DNA from: an uncultured Pirellulaceae bacterium
Lineage (GTDB): Bacteria; Planctomycetota; Planctomycetia; Pirellulales; Pirellulaceae
Assembly (NCBI GenBank): GCA_937921995.1
Contig: CAKZVF010000072.1
Coordinates: forward strand, 1-34,652
Length of the DNA: 34,652 nucleotides
Direction: 5' to 3'
Each line of letters starts with the position of its first letter. Position 1 is the first letter of the stretch. A program made the translations under genes and the position numbers. The notes below the pieces were generated by a model. That model was not told where the DNA came from and made no database searches. It was given only the letters and a program-made list of their open reading frames with translations. Below are positions 8,082 through 15,476 of this stretch, piece after piece.

Positions 8082-9923
8082 CTAGATATTTCGGCTGAAC
8101 TGGCTGTTCTGGATCACCGTCCGCTGAGCCGAGGTGAGGTCGTTGCCGTCACTGGGTTGGCTTCCGACGTACAGCAAGTTGTCGATGATGCTGTTGTGTT
8201 CCAAACCAAAATTGTGCCCTAATTCGTGAGCCACGACCCCTGCGACAACCTCACGACCACTGGCGAAAGTGGGAAGGTTATCACCGACGTGGATGGTGGT
8301 CCCGTTAGCATCAACAAATGCCAACCCGTTGGCAACGTTGTCGGACTGGTTTGAAAACCCTGCCGCAATTTCTACAAAATAAGCGTCGATAACCAGCGGG
8401 TCGCTATTGCCAACACCCACATTGTCACCGGTGGTGACGATTGAGTTCAGATCACTGCTAGGCCGAGTTGAGCTATCTCCAACGTTGGCGAAGGAGTTGT
8501 TCCAAGTTGTTGCCGCTTCCCATTCGATGTCCACGTTCGCCTGTAAGAAAATTTCGTCAATCAATCGCTTGATCGTTGCTTCCTGTTCGGCGTTGCCAAG
8601 AAACTCAGCCGTGTTCGATCCGTTGCTGTTGGAGACGATGATGGGCTGGACGGTGACGCGTTTGTTCACATCAGCCGCCGCTGCGCGTGTTTGATCGGCG
8701 AAGCTAAGAGAATCTGCGCCGGTGACGGTGTCCAGACCTTCGCTGCCGGTGGTGTCACGAACGTATAGAAACCCCTCGCCTTGCGTGACAAGGAAATTCG
8801 AGTAGTTACCTAAGTAGGCCGCCGTGTCGCCGTTGCCGCTGCTTAGCGCAATCGAATCATCACCTGCACCACCACGCACAAAATCGGATGATGTTCCTAC
8901 AATTTCATCAGCGCCATCGTCACCTAAGACCGTGTCGTTGCCGTTGCCTCCGTCGAGAAAATCGTTTCCGTCGTCTCCTGCCAAGCGATCATTGCCTCCA
9001 TCGCCGTAAAGGTCATCGTTGCCTTCATTGCCACGGATTTGGTCGCTTTGATCACCGCCGTAGATCGCATCGTCGCCCAGTCCACCCAAGAGAAAATCTT
9101 CGCCCGCGTCGCCGTAGAGCGTGTCCGCATCGTCGCCGCCAAAGATGACGTCGCGGCCATCGTTTCCGTAAATGGTGTCATTGCCGCCTTCGCCGTCAAA
9201 GCGGTCATCACCCATGCCACCATAGAGGGTATCATTCTCGGTGCCGCCGCGGATTCTATCGTTGCCCGCATCTCCCCGGACTTCATCAATGCCTGCTTGG
9301 CCGAACAGCAAATCGTTGCCGTCGTTGCCGTTGATGGTATCTCTTCCGGAGTTACCAAAAACGGTGTCGTTTCCAGATCCGGCGATTACCGTGTCATCGC
9401 CGTTACCACCGACCACATAGTCATTGCCCTGCCCGCTTGAGATGGCGTCGTTGCCATCAAAGCCGAATATTCGATCTTCGGATGCCCCCCCAGTGATGAT
9501 ATCGTTTCCAGACCAACCGTTGAAGAAATTATTGCCGCCGGAACTTGAGAGAACATCGTTGCCATCATTTCCAAAAATGCGGTCGGATCCATTACCGGTG
9601 GTGATTCGATCGTTGCCATCGTTGCCGGAAGCGATGGTGTCTATATTCGTCTGATTGGTGAAAACATCATCGCCAGCGCGCCCCACAAATCTTAGCGATG
9701 AAACGCCGGCGAAATCAAACGAGAAACTCCCTTGATGCGCGACGTTGACTTGCAGTTGGTCACCGGCCTGCTGGACGACGACGATGTTGGATTCTGCATC
9801 ACCGCCGATGACCACCTCGCTGCCGACCAGATTGGCGGTCACCGCCAGTAATCGCCGATCCTCTAAGCCCTGATAGTTTACAGATTTAGTTTGACGAGAT
9901 GATCTTGTTGAGCGACGTTTCAT
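8082..9923 (-). CDS. LEPR-motif RTX-repeat protein with C-terminal metzincin-like protease domain
   Basis: This is a large, acidic, probably exported protein. The N-terminus is basic and carries LEDRRLLA at 20-27, the planctomycete LEPR-type motif that occurs at the N-terminus of secreted giant proteins in place of a classical signal peptide. Residues about 90-370 are tandem glycine/aspartate nonapeptides (GGxGxDxhx), the calcium-binding beta-roll of RTX proteins. Residues about 425-613 form a zinc protease domain with HELGHNFGLEH at 566-576, the full metzincin zinc motif with Glu567 as catalytic base. After it the expected Met-turn position reads NLLY, so Met appears to be replaced by Leu. 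No type I secretion genes lie nearby. It is convergent with the glycan operon. Family placement is firm for the repeats and the zinc motif; the substrate is unknown. Confidence 0.88.
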   Translation of the reverse strand: MKRRSTRSSRQTKSVNYQGLEDRRLLAVTANLVGSEVVIGGDAESNIVVVQQAGDQLQVNVAHQGSFSFDFAGVSSLRFVGRAGDDVFTNQTNIDTIASGNDGNDRITTGNGSDRIFGNDGNDVLSSSGGNNFFNGWSGNDIITGGASEDRIFGFDGNDAISSGQGNDYVVGGNGDDTVIAGSGNDTVFGNSGRDTINGNDGNDLLFGQAGIDEVRGDAGNDRIRGGTENDTLYGGMGDDRFDGEGGNDTIYGNDGRDVIFGGDDADTLYGDAGEDFLLGGLGDDAIYGGDQSDQIRGNEGNDDLYGDGGNDRLAGDDGNDFLDGGNGNDTVLGDDGADEIVGTSSDFVRGGAGDDSIALSSGNGDTAAYLGNYSNFLVTQGEGFLYVRDTTGSEGLDTVTGADSLSFADQTRAAAADVNKRVTVQPIIVSNSNGSNTAEFLGNAEQEATIKRLIDEIFLQANVDIEWEAATTWNNSFANVGDSSTRPSSDLNSIVTTGDNVGVGNSDPLVIDAYFVEIAAGFSNQSDNVANGLAFVDANGTTIHVGDNLPTFASGREVVAGVVAHELGHNFGLEHNSIIDNLLYVGSQPSDGNDLTSAQRTVIQNSQFSRNI

Positions 9924-10270
9924 TATTTACAGCCGTAGTCCAGAATTAAGAAATCAATCGGGTATTGATAAACGTGTTGAGGGACGACTTGTTTATGGGA
10001 AACCTTTTATGTCGAACCCGTTCGTTTAGGTGATTCGCCGTATCGCCGAGGCAAATTTCGCTGCAGAAAAATGTCTCGATGAGACGAGGCAGTGAAGATT
10101 ACCTTAATAATTCAATGAACGCTTGAGTTCTAAATTCTGATTTTGTAATTTTTTCAAAACGTGGCGGTTTTGAATCGCGATAGCAACAGCTAGGAAAGCT
10201 ATGATGCAAAACAGAAACACCCATGCTTTTATAGCAACACTTACCACCGGCATCTTTTAAACCCCCAAAT
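9924..10270. other. Intergenic region, no convincing gene
   Basis: These 347 bases separate the divergent RTX protease gene and the pseudouridine synthase gene and must hold both promoters. The sequence is more AT-rich than its flanks. A short reverse frame running into the start of the pseudouridine synthase is Ser/Gly/Lys-rich, overlaps a conserved gene and shows no domain, so I do not call it. I see no convincing sigma-70 promoter pair. Confidence 0.6.
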
Positions 10271-11011
10271 GTGACAGTGATAGAAAAAAGGATCCCGCCA
10301 CCGGACGTTTTGCTTGAGGATGGAGCCGTCTTTGTCATGAATAAGCCGGGGGGACTGCTGACTCAGGGCCCTCCGGGCATCGATAGTTTGGAACTACGCA
10401 CCAAGCACTTCCTCAAAGTCCGCGACGAAAAACCTGGCAAAGTTTACCTAGGTGTTCCACACCGATTGGACCGACCCGTCTCCGGCGCGATCACAGTCGT
10501 CAAAAACGTGCGCGCCGCTCAGCGTATCTCGGCTCAGATTCGCGAGCACCGCGTTACCAAAACCTACTGGGCGGTCGTTGCGGGAACCTTGACCGAAGCA
10601 TCAGGGCGTTGGAGTGACTTCATGCGCAAGCTCCCTGACGAAGCCCGTTCCGAGATCGTGGATGTGGGGCATCCCGAAGGCAAAGAGGCGCTGCTAGATT
10701 TTCGCGTGATGGCCTCTGACGAAAACCGATCGCTGTTAGAAATCCAACTGGTGACCGGTCGGACGCACCAAATCCGGCTCCAATGTAGCCACCGCGGACT
10801 GCCAATCCTCGGCGATGCTATGTACGGATCCGAAGAATCCTTCGGTCCTCAATCGACCGATCTGCGCAAGCGCTGGATCGCGCTTCACGCGCGTCGGTTG
10901 GCATTCGACCATCCAATTCAGGGTCACGAATCGGTCGACCAGACCGCGCCCTTGCCCGAGTCTTGGCAACCGCTGGAAACGCTGACCAATCAAGTTAGCG
11001 GAGAGGTGTAG
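10271..11011 (+). CDS. RluA-family RNA pseudouridine synthase
   Basis: This enzyme isomerises uridine to pseudouridine in rRNA or tRNA in the cytoplasm. The start is GTG at 10271, since no in-frame ATG precedes the conserved region. The catalytic segment reads PHRLDRPVSG with Asp67, the invariant aspartate of the RluA/RsuA superfamily (HRLDxxTSG). The later motif TGRTHQIRLQ with LGDAMYG completes the fold. No S4 domain is present, so it is a short single-domain RluA-like protein (246 residues). The target uridine cannot be assigned from sequence. It appears to be monocistronic, flanked by intergenic regions on both sides. Confidence 0.92.
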   Translation: MTVIEKRIPPPDVLLEDGAVFVMNKPGGLLTQGPPGIDSLELRTKHFLKVRDEKPGKVYLGVPHRLDRPVSGAITVVKNVRAAQRISAQIREHRVTKTYWAVVAGTLTEASGRWSDFMRKLPDEARSEIVDVGHPEGKEALLDFRVMASDENRSLLEIQLVTGRTHQIRLQCSHRGLPILGDAMYGSEESFGPQSTDLRKRWIALHARRLAFDHPIQGHESVDQTAPLPESWQPLETLTNQVSGEV

Positions 11012-11138
11012 GCCGAAAACGAAAGGCGAATGAAAGGAACATTCTCCAGTCGTAGCTTATCAATTTTTAATTGCAAGAAGACTTAGGTGTTTGGAACTCG
11101 GCAAACCAATTGTTTCATTCACAGATTGTGAATCGAAG

Positions 11139-11441
11139 CTACTTCAGCTCAACATGAAGCTCGCGGCCGACCGCTTTGGCCGCATTTGCAAGCGCTCTCA
11201 GTGAAACGCCACCATTATCTGGATCCAGAATTCGGTCCAATTGCGAACGACTTGTGGACATCCGCTTTGCCAATGCATTTTTTGACAATGACTCTTTTTT
11301 CATCGCAGCCAACAGTTGGAATGCGATTACCCGTTTGATTGCGGTGGCGGTCGTTTCTTCAAGCGTGCCTTCCTCCCTTAAAAAGGATTCAAAGCTGGAG
11401 CCGATCTTCGGTTTCTTACTTTTTGGTTTCTTGTTCGTCAT
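11139..11441 (-). CDS. XRE-type helix-turn-helix antitoxin (HigA-like)
   Basis: This is a small DNA-binding protein that should neutralise the HigB-like toxin encoded just upstream and repress their shared promoter. The first 25 residues are basic. Residues about 30-95 hold a helix-turn-helix with SKNALAKRMSTSRSQLDRILDP as recognition region, followed by SLRALANAAKAVGRELHVEL, a common end in Fis/XRE-like antitoxins of HigBA pairs. The ATG overlaps the toxin's stop codon by four bases (ATGA), so the two are translationally coupled. The toxin-first order is characteristic of higBA systems. The role is inferred from family and arrangement. Confidence 0.85.
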   Translation of the reverse strand: MTNKKPKSKKPKIGSSFESFLREEGTLEETTATAIKRVIAFQLLAAMKKESLSKNALAKRMSTSRSQLDRILDPDNGGVSLRALANAAKAVGRELHVELK

Positions 11442-11803
11442 GACACTGCCTTCATTCTCTTCTGTGCCAGATCCAAATCTTGCTTTGGAGTCTTTTGCGT
11501 TTTCTTGATCAAGCCGTGAAGAAGAACCATTTGGCTGCCGGAAACGAAGAAAAGAACTCTAGCAATGCGTTTGGAAGACAAGCTAGTTCTCACCTCCCAA
11601 AGACCGGGCCGACCTGAAATTTGTCGGCAAATCGGCATTCCAATCGGCCAACCAAACTCAGCCGTTCGAATGTCATCCCCAATCAGCTTTCGATCCGCAG
11701 CATCGAGCCCGAACAGCCACTCCCTCACAGGCTCTTTCCCTGAACCGAGTCGAAAAAAAGCGGCGTTGAGTTTCTTTAAATTACTATCGGAATCGTTGCT
11801 CAC
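11438..11803 (-). CDS. HigB/RelE-superfamily toxin (Gp49-like)
   Basis: This is a probable ribosome-dependent mRNA interferase of the HigB (phage Gp49-like) group. Diagnostic segments are EPVREWLFGL, the EFGWPIGMP block, SGRPGLWEVR, IARVLFF and LLHGLIKKTQKTP, in the usual order. The frame is open upstream to a TTG at 11836, but that TTG lies inside a good -35 box (TTGACC 11831-11836, then 17 bases, then TACACT 11808-11813), so translation more likely begins at the GTG at 11803 or slightly downstream. That gives about 121 residues, a normal family length. It is first in a two-gene operon with the HigA-like antitoxin, overlapping it by 4 bases. Confidence 0.87.
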   Translation of the reverse strand: MSNDSDSNLKKLNAAFFRLGSGKEPVREWLFGLDAADRKLIGDDIRTAEFGWPIGMPICRQISGRPGLWEVRTSLSSKRIARVLFFVSGSQMVLLHGLIKKTQKTPKQDLDLAQKRMKAVS

Positions 11804-11807
11804 AGGG

Positions 11808-11836
11808 AGTGTACCATATGTGGTGCGTCTGGTCAA
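11808..11836 (-). promoter_or_regulatory. Sigma-70-type promoter of the toxin-antitoxin operon
   Basis: On the reverse strand the sequence reads TTGACC, a 17-base spacer, then TACACT. Transcription would begin within a few bases of the GTG start codon of the toxin gene, implying a very short or absent leader. A CATATG palindrome sits within the spacer and could be part of an antitoxin operator (inference). Confidence 0.55.
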
Positions 11837-12044
11837 GTTTAGTCAAGGGCGTCGTGTTTCTCCGATTAGAAATCAATGTCTCCTGTCATTCTAGCGAAAA
11901 CAGCGAGCGTGTTTTCGTCATCGACTGAGTTCAATTACCGAAAACGCTATCTCCAGGTCGCGTAACCCGATCAATTGCTGAAATTTGCTGAAATTCGCCA
12001 ACGAAACTTGCGAAGCTTTTCAAATTCAAATCGAATAATGGATC

Positions 12045-13385
12045 ATGGACACCAAGCCCGATAGTTCGATGCCTGAAGATCCGCCGACCGAATGCGCCGA
12101 CCACCTGATCGTTGTCCAGCGCATCGAAGAAGATCGAATCGCTCAGCAACTCGACCGCCGGCATACCTTCATTCCCATCCGCTGCGGCGACCTCAATCGA
12201 AAGCTCGTCCAGACGCTCCATCTCACGCCGCCGCAAGAGGAACAATTTAAGCACCTTGCCGAGCAATTGCAGGCAATCTTCCACGCCGAACATCTGTCGG
12301 CGCTGTTGAACCTTGAAGACCTCTACGGCCCGTTGGATCCGGACGACGATGCGATTGAGATCGCTGAGATGGAGGATCAGCAGCGCGATCAACAGGTCGA
12401 ACGCATGATTGATGTGTTCTCCGGTTTGTTGTTCAGGGCACACTACAAGCGACTGTCGCAGGAAGATATCGCAAGCGCGATTCAGCTCGGTTCCAGGTGG
12501 AGCGGGAAGCTCGAAGTCGATTTTAACATTTATCATCGGATCGAAATTTTCGTGCGCGGCTATCGTGTCGTCGAAGTCCGCCGTCGTCGTTGGCAGAACT
12601 TGTTTCTAGAAGAAGTCATCCAACAGCCTGAACTTCAGCGGTTGATTATGGCGTTTCGGCTCAAGCCGCAATTAGACAAAAAAGGGAACAACAAAAGCAA
12701 TTTCGATCCTGACAAGGTTTACTTGAAAACGTTTAAGAACATCCCCGAAACGGATCTGGAGATGCTGTTGCCGGGCACGAAGATCAAGCTTTCGATGATC
12801 GACCGCGGTAAGATTCTTCTTCCGACGCTCTCGGGCATGGCGATTACGATCGGCAAACTGATTCGCGGTTTGATCGTGTTGACGCTCGCAATCACCGTCA
12901 AAGCAATTTTGGCGTGGCTTCTGTTCATCGGCGCGGTTGGCGGCTATTTGGGGAAATCCGTTCTGGGATACTTTCGCACCAAAGATAAATTCGAGTTTGG
13001 GCTCACCCGTAGCCTCTATCTGAAGAATCTCGACAATAACTCCAGCGTCCTTTTCCGGATCCTGCATGAGGCCGAAGAACAGGAGTTGATGGAGGCGATC
13101 CTCTGCTACATGTTGTTGTGGAATGATTGTCGTTCCGAAGGCTGTGACGAAGGCTTAGAAGAAACGGCCATCGACGAAATGGTGGAAGCCTACCTTTACC
13201 GGCATACTGAGGTCGACATTGACTTTGAAATCCACGACGCGCTGGGGAAACTGGCGCGGCTGGGCATGGTGACTGTCGACGAACGGGGCCGCTGGAGTGC
13301 GGTCGAACTTGGCAAATCGGTCGCGGTGCTGAAAGAGAACTGGGAGAAGATTTTCCGAATGCGGCCTCTATCGGCGACTCCCTAA
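12045..13385 (+). CDS. TMEM143-like (DUF3754) membrane protein
   Basis: This protein of unknown function is related to the DUF3754 family, which includes the mitochondrial protein TMEM143. Recognisable parts are the central region with HYKRLSQEDI, IYHRIEIFVRGYR and VYLKTFKNIPETDLEMLLPGT, then two adjacent hydrophobic stretches (about residues 268-318) that look like a membrane hairpin, then YFRTKDKFEFGLTRSLYLKNLDNNSSVL and a C-terminal winged-helix-like segment. There is no signal peptide. Start ATG at 12045; an ATG eight codons later is an alternative. It is transcribed divergently from the toxin-antitoxin operon and stands alone. The role is unknown; the link to TMEM143 is from remembered family motifs. 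Confidence 0.8.
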   Translation: MDTKPDSSMPEDPPTECADHLIVVQRIEEDRIAQQLDRRHTFIPIRCGDLNRKLVQTLHLTPPQEEQFKHLAEQLQAIFHAEHLSALLNLEDLYGPLDPDDDAIEIAEMEDQQRDQQVERMIDVFSGLLFRAHYKRLSQEDIASAIQLGSRWSGKLEVDFNIYHRIEIFVRGYRVVEVRRRRWQNLFLEEVIQQPELQRLIMAFRLKPQLDKKGNNKSNFDPDKVYLKTFKNIPETDLEMLLPGTKIKLSMIDRGKILLPTLSGMAITIGKLIRGLIVLTLAITVKAILAWLLFIGAVGGYLGKSVLGYFRTKDKFEFGLTRSLYLKNLDNNSSVLFRILHEAEEQELMEAILCYMLLWNDCRSEGCDEGLEETAIDEMVEAYLYRHTEVDIDFEIHDALGKLARLGMVTVDERGRWSAVELGKSVAVLKENWEKIFRMRPLSATP

Positions 13386-13505
13386 ACGACAACATCTGAT
13401 AAGATAATTCTCTCGGAGAACCTTCCACGATTTCGGCACCGCGTCAATTCCATGTGAGAGGATTCAACGTCCTCCACTTCATAACCCTTCACCGCATTAT
13501 TCACC

Positions 13506-14072
13506 TTGGGCCAAAGCCACCTCATCAAGATCGGACTCATGGGCGTCGTCGGAACTTTCGACGCGGCCGATTTCCGCGTCTACACGCGCGACCAGCGCGT
13601 CATCTGCCGGACGCGGCGCGGCCTCGAGGTTGGCGTTGTGATCTGCGATGTTGATTCGCCCGCCACCGAGGGTGATGTCCTGCGCGTCACCGGCAGCGAA
13701 GACGAATTGATACTCGATCGTTTGGAACGTTTCCGCGACCGCGCGTACAAGGCCTGTAATGACCTTTTGATTGATCGCGGATTGCCGGGAACCTTGGTCG
13801 ATGTAGAGCACTTGTTTGATGGCGAATCGGTGTTCTTTTATTTCTTGGGCGATGTAGACCCGCGCGTCGAAGCGCTGACCGAAGAATTGGCCGAAGCGTA
13901 CGACCGCAAAGTCAAATTCAAACAGTTTGCGCAAACGCTGGCCAAAGGCTGCGGCCCCGATTGCGGCACCAAGGACAGCGGATGCAGCACCGGCGGCTGT
14001 GGATCGTGCGCACTTTCAGGCGGTTGCGGATCTAAAAAGGCTCCGCTCAGCCCAACGCATCAAACGTCTTAA
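13506..14072 (+). CDS. PSP1-domain protein (RicT/YaaT-like) with Cys-rich tail
   Basis: The PSP1 C-terminal domain is shared with Bacillus RicT/YaaT, a subunit of a complex that affects mRNA maturation. Here RTRRGLEVGVV, the DRLERFRDRAYKACNDLL helix and VDPRVEALTEELAEAYDRKVKFKQF fit the domain. The frame begins with TTG at 13506. I prefer it to the ATG at 13539 because the HLIKIG segment before that ATG resembles the start of planctomycete homologues. The last 40 residues hold nine cysteines in CGxxC, CSTGGCGSC and GGCG patterns, suggesting a metal or Fe-S site, as in RicT-type proteins. No ricA or ricF partner lies in the window. Confidence 0.8.
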   Translation: MGQSHLIKIGLMGVVGTFDAADFRVYTRDQRVICRTRRGLEVGVVICDVDSPATEGDVLRVTGSEDELILDRLERFRDRAYKACNDLLIDRGLPGTLVDVEHLFDGESVFFYFLGDVDPRVEALTEELAEAYDRKVKFKQFAQTLAKGCGPDCGTKDSGCSTGGCGSCALSGGCGSKKAPLSPTHQTS

Positions 14073-14190
14073 AATAAGTTCGCCGCGCGTCTGGCTGGTC
14101 GTTTAAAAGGGGATTGAAAGGCCGACGAAATCCTGTTCTGATGGTGAAAAATCATTCACTTATACGACTCAAAGCGGAGCAATCCATCCG

Positions 14191-14655
14191 ATGACAGCAG
14201 AAGATCGACTTAAAGAACTTGGTTTCGAACTCCCCCCAGCCCCCAAAGCCGTTGGCGTTTACAAACCGGCCATCACGGTGGGCAATTTATGCCACACCTC
14301 CGGTCACCTGCCGCTGATGCCCGATGGCAGCCTTTTAACAGGCGTCATTGGTAAGGAAGCAACGGTTGAGCAGGGCTACGACGCCGCGCGGCAAGCCGGT
14401 CTGGCGATCCTTTCTACGTTGCAGGCTCATCTGGGGTCGATCAACAATGTGAAACGCGTCGTTAAAATCGTTGGCATGGTTTATTGCGCCGACGATTTCA
14501 CTCAGCAACCGGCCGTGATCAATGGATGCAGTGAACTGTTCGCCAAAGTCTTCGGCGAAGACGCCGGCGTTGGTGCTCGCAGCGCCGTTGGCGTGGCTGC
14601 GTTGCCGCTGGGCGTGTTGGTGGAAATCGAAGGAATCTTTGAAGTCGAGGTCTAA
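14191..14655 (+). CDS. RidA/YjgF-family protein
   Basis: This is a small cytoplasmic protein of the RidA (YjgF/YER057c/UK114) family, whose best-known members deaminate reactive enamine/imine intermediates. Seen in the sequence: VGNLCHTSGHLPLMPDG near the N-terminus, the long helix with QAGLAILSTLQAHLGSINNVKRVVKI, and the C-terminal GARSAVGVAALPLGVLVEIEGIFEV, which contains the conserved Arg of the substrate pocket. At 154 residues it belongs to the slightly longer subgroup of the family rather than the 128-residue RidA proper. The ATG is preceded by GCGGAG about 10 bases upstream. Its metabolic partner is not apparent from the neighbours. Confidence 0.88.
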   Translation: MTAEDRLKELGFELPPAPKAVGVYKPAITVGNLCHTSGHLPLMPDGSLLTGVIGKEATVEQGYDAARQAGLAILSTLQAHLGSINNVKRVVKIVGMVYCADDFTQQPAVINGCSELFAKVFGEDAGVGARSAVGVAALPLGVLVEIEGIFEVEV

Positions 14656-14665
14656 GATCCAAATG

Positions 14666-14689
14666 GCCGGTTTCAACCGGCCATTGGCG
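14666..14689. repeat. Stem-loop with AATGGCCGGTT arms
   Basis: Arms of 11 bases (AATGGCCGGTT / AACCGGCCATT) are perfectly complementary around a two-base centre. It lies 11 bases after the stop of the RidA-like gene. It may end that transcript, but the T-run of a classical terminator is missing. It shares the GGCCGGT core with the dyads at 7955 and 34401. Confidence 0.55.
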
Positions 14690-14702
14690 CTTTGCAATCA
14701 AC

Positions 14703-14783
14703 GTAGTGGATTTTGTTAAAAATCCTTGATGGCAGCTAGTAAAACTTCACTGCTGCGAAGGATCTTAAACAAGGATCCACTAC
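14703..14783. repeat. 81-bp foldback element (MITE-like) with GTAGTGGAT ends
   Basis: The outer arms 14703-14727 and 14758-14783 are inverted copies with a few mismatches and one gap, beginning GTAGTGGAT and ending ATCCACTAC. An inner GCAGC/GCTGC pair extends the fold. The whole segment can form one long hairpin. It ends 5 bases before the ribosome binding site of the DinB-like gene. Confidence 0.65.
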
Positions 14784-14801
14784 AAGCTGGAGGACACGAT
14801 C

Positions 14802-15344
14802 ATGGACGCAATTTTTGAGCATGACTATGCTCTGCCCGATAACCTTTCGCCGCGTTTGGCGATCGTCATGAGGCAGATCGAGTTCGCGCGAAACTACACG
14901 ATGACATTGCTGGAAGACTTGTCTGATGACGACTGGTTTTGGTCGCCGCCAGCGTATCCAACGCACATCGCGTGGCAGGTTGGCCACATCGCAATGTCTG
15001 AGTACGGGCTGACCATGTTCCAACAGCGCGGACGGCTGACCGAGGACAGGGAACTGATGTCGGGCAAGTATCGGAAACTGTTTCTGCGCGGCACGCAGCC
15101 GAGCCTTGACCGATCGGTTTACCCGTCGCCATCGGAAATTTTAGAAGTGCTTAATCGCGTCCATGAGCAAATGCGAGTCGAAGTTCCCACGTTTGAAGAT
15201 ACATTGGATGAAGAGATCGGCCCGCCTCACGCCGCGTACGCCACCAAATATGGAGCACTATTATTCACGTCCAACCACGAGATGTTGCACGCGGGCCAAA
15301 TCGGAATGTTGCGGAGATTGATGGGCAAACCCGCCATCCGTTAA
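14802..15344 (+). CDS. DinB-like superfamily protein
   Basis: This is a four-helix-bundle protein of the DinB/YfiT superfamily, many of which are metal-dependent thiol transferases. The three-histidine metal site is supplied by HIAWQVGHIAMSEYG in the middle and the C-terminal NHEMLHAGQIGMLRRLMGKP, a very typical DinB ending. The length of 180 residues is normal. The ATG at 14802 has a strong ribosome binding site, GGAGG at 14789-14793 with 8-base spacing. That site directly follows the foldback element at 14703-14783. Substrate unknown; the family's thiol cofactor in planctomycetes is not established here. Confidence 0.85.
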   Translation: MDAIFEHDYALPDNLSPRLAIVMRQIEFARNYTMTLLEDLSDDDWFWSPPAYPTHIAWQVGHIAMSEYGLTMFQQRGRLTEDRELMSGKYRKLFLRGTQPSLDRSVYPSPSEILEVLNRVHEQMRVEVPTFEDTLDEEIGPPHAAYATKYGALLFTSNHEMLHAGQIGMLRRLMGKPAIR

Positions 15345-15370
15345 CGCAGTGTAACCTCAACCGCAAAACC

Positions 15371-15443
15371 GTTTAACGACAAGCCGGCAGGCGACCTCGT
15401 GTTGCCCACCAGAACGACGACGCCTTCGGGCTAATCGTTAAAC
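15371..15443. repeat. 73-bp foldback element with GTTTAACGA ends
   Basis: The arms 15371-15393 and 15421-15443 are inverted repeats matching at 19 of 23 positions, with a perfect outer nine bases (GTTTAACGA / TCGTTAAAC). The element occupies most of the space between the DinB-like gene and the ABC transporter gene. It could act as a transcript end or be a mobile repeat. Confidence 0.65.
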
Positions 15444-15476
15444 TCATCAAAAGCCTTCAAACAGCGGCAAGAAAAG

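Noticed and set aside
8860-9640. Short-period repeats that might look like a CRISPR array or satellite
   Set aside because: The period is 27 bases without unique spacers, and it encodes RTX nonapeptides in frame.
8824-9654. Several forward and reverse frames inside the RTX repeat region at 8082-9923
   Set aside because: They are Ala/Arg/Ser-rich translations of the RTX repeats in other frames, caused by the regular GGN GAY codons.
10099-10338. Reverse frame of 79 codons upstream of the pseudouridine synthase
   Set aside because: Overlaps the start of a conserved gene, composition unlike the neighbours, no ribosome binding site or domain.
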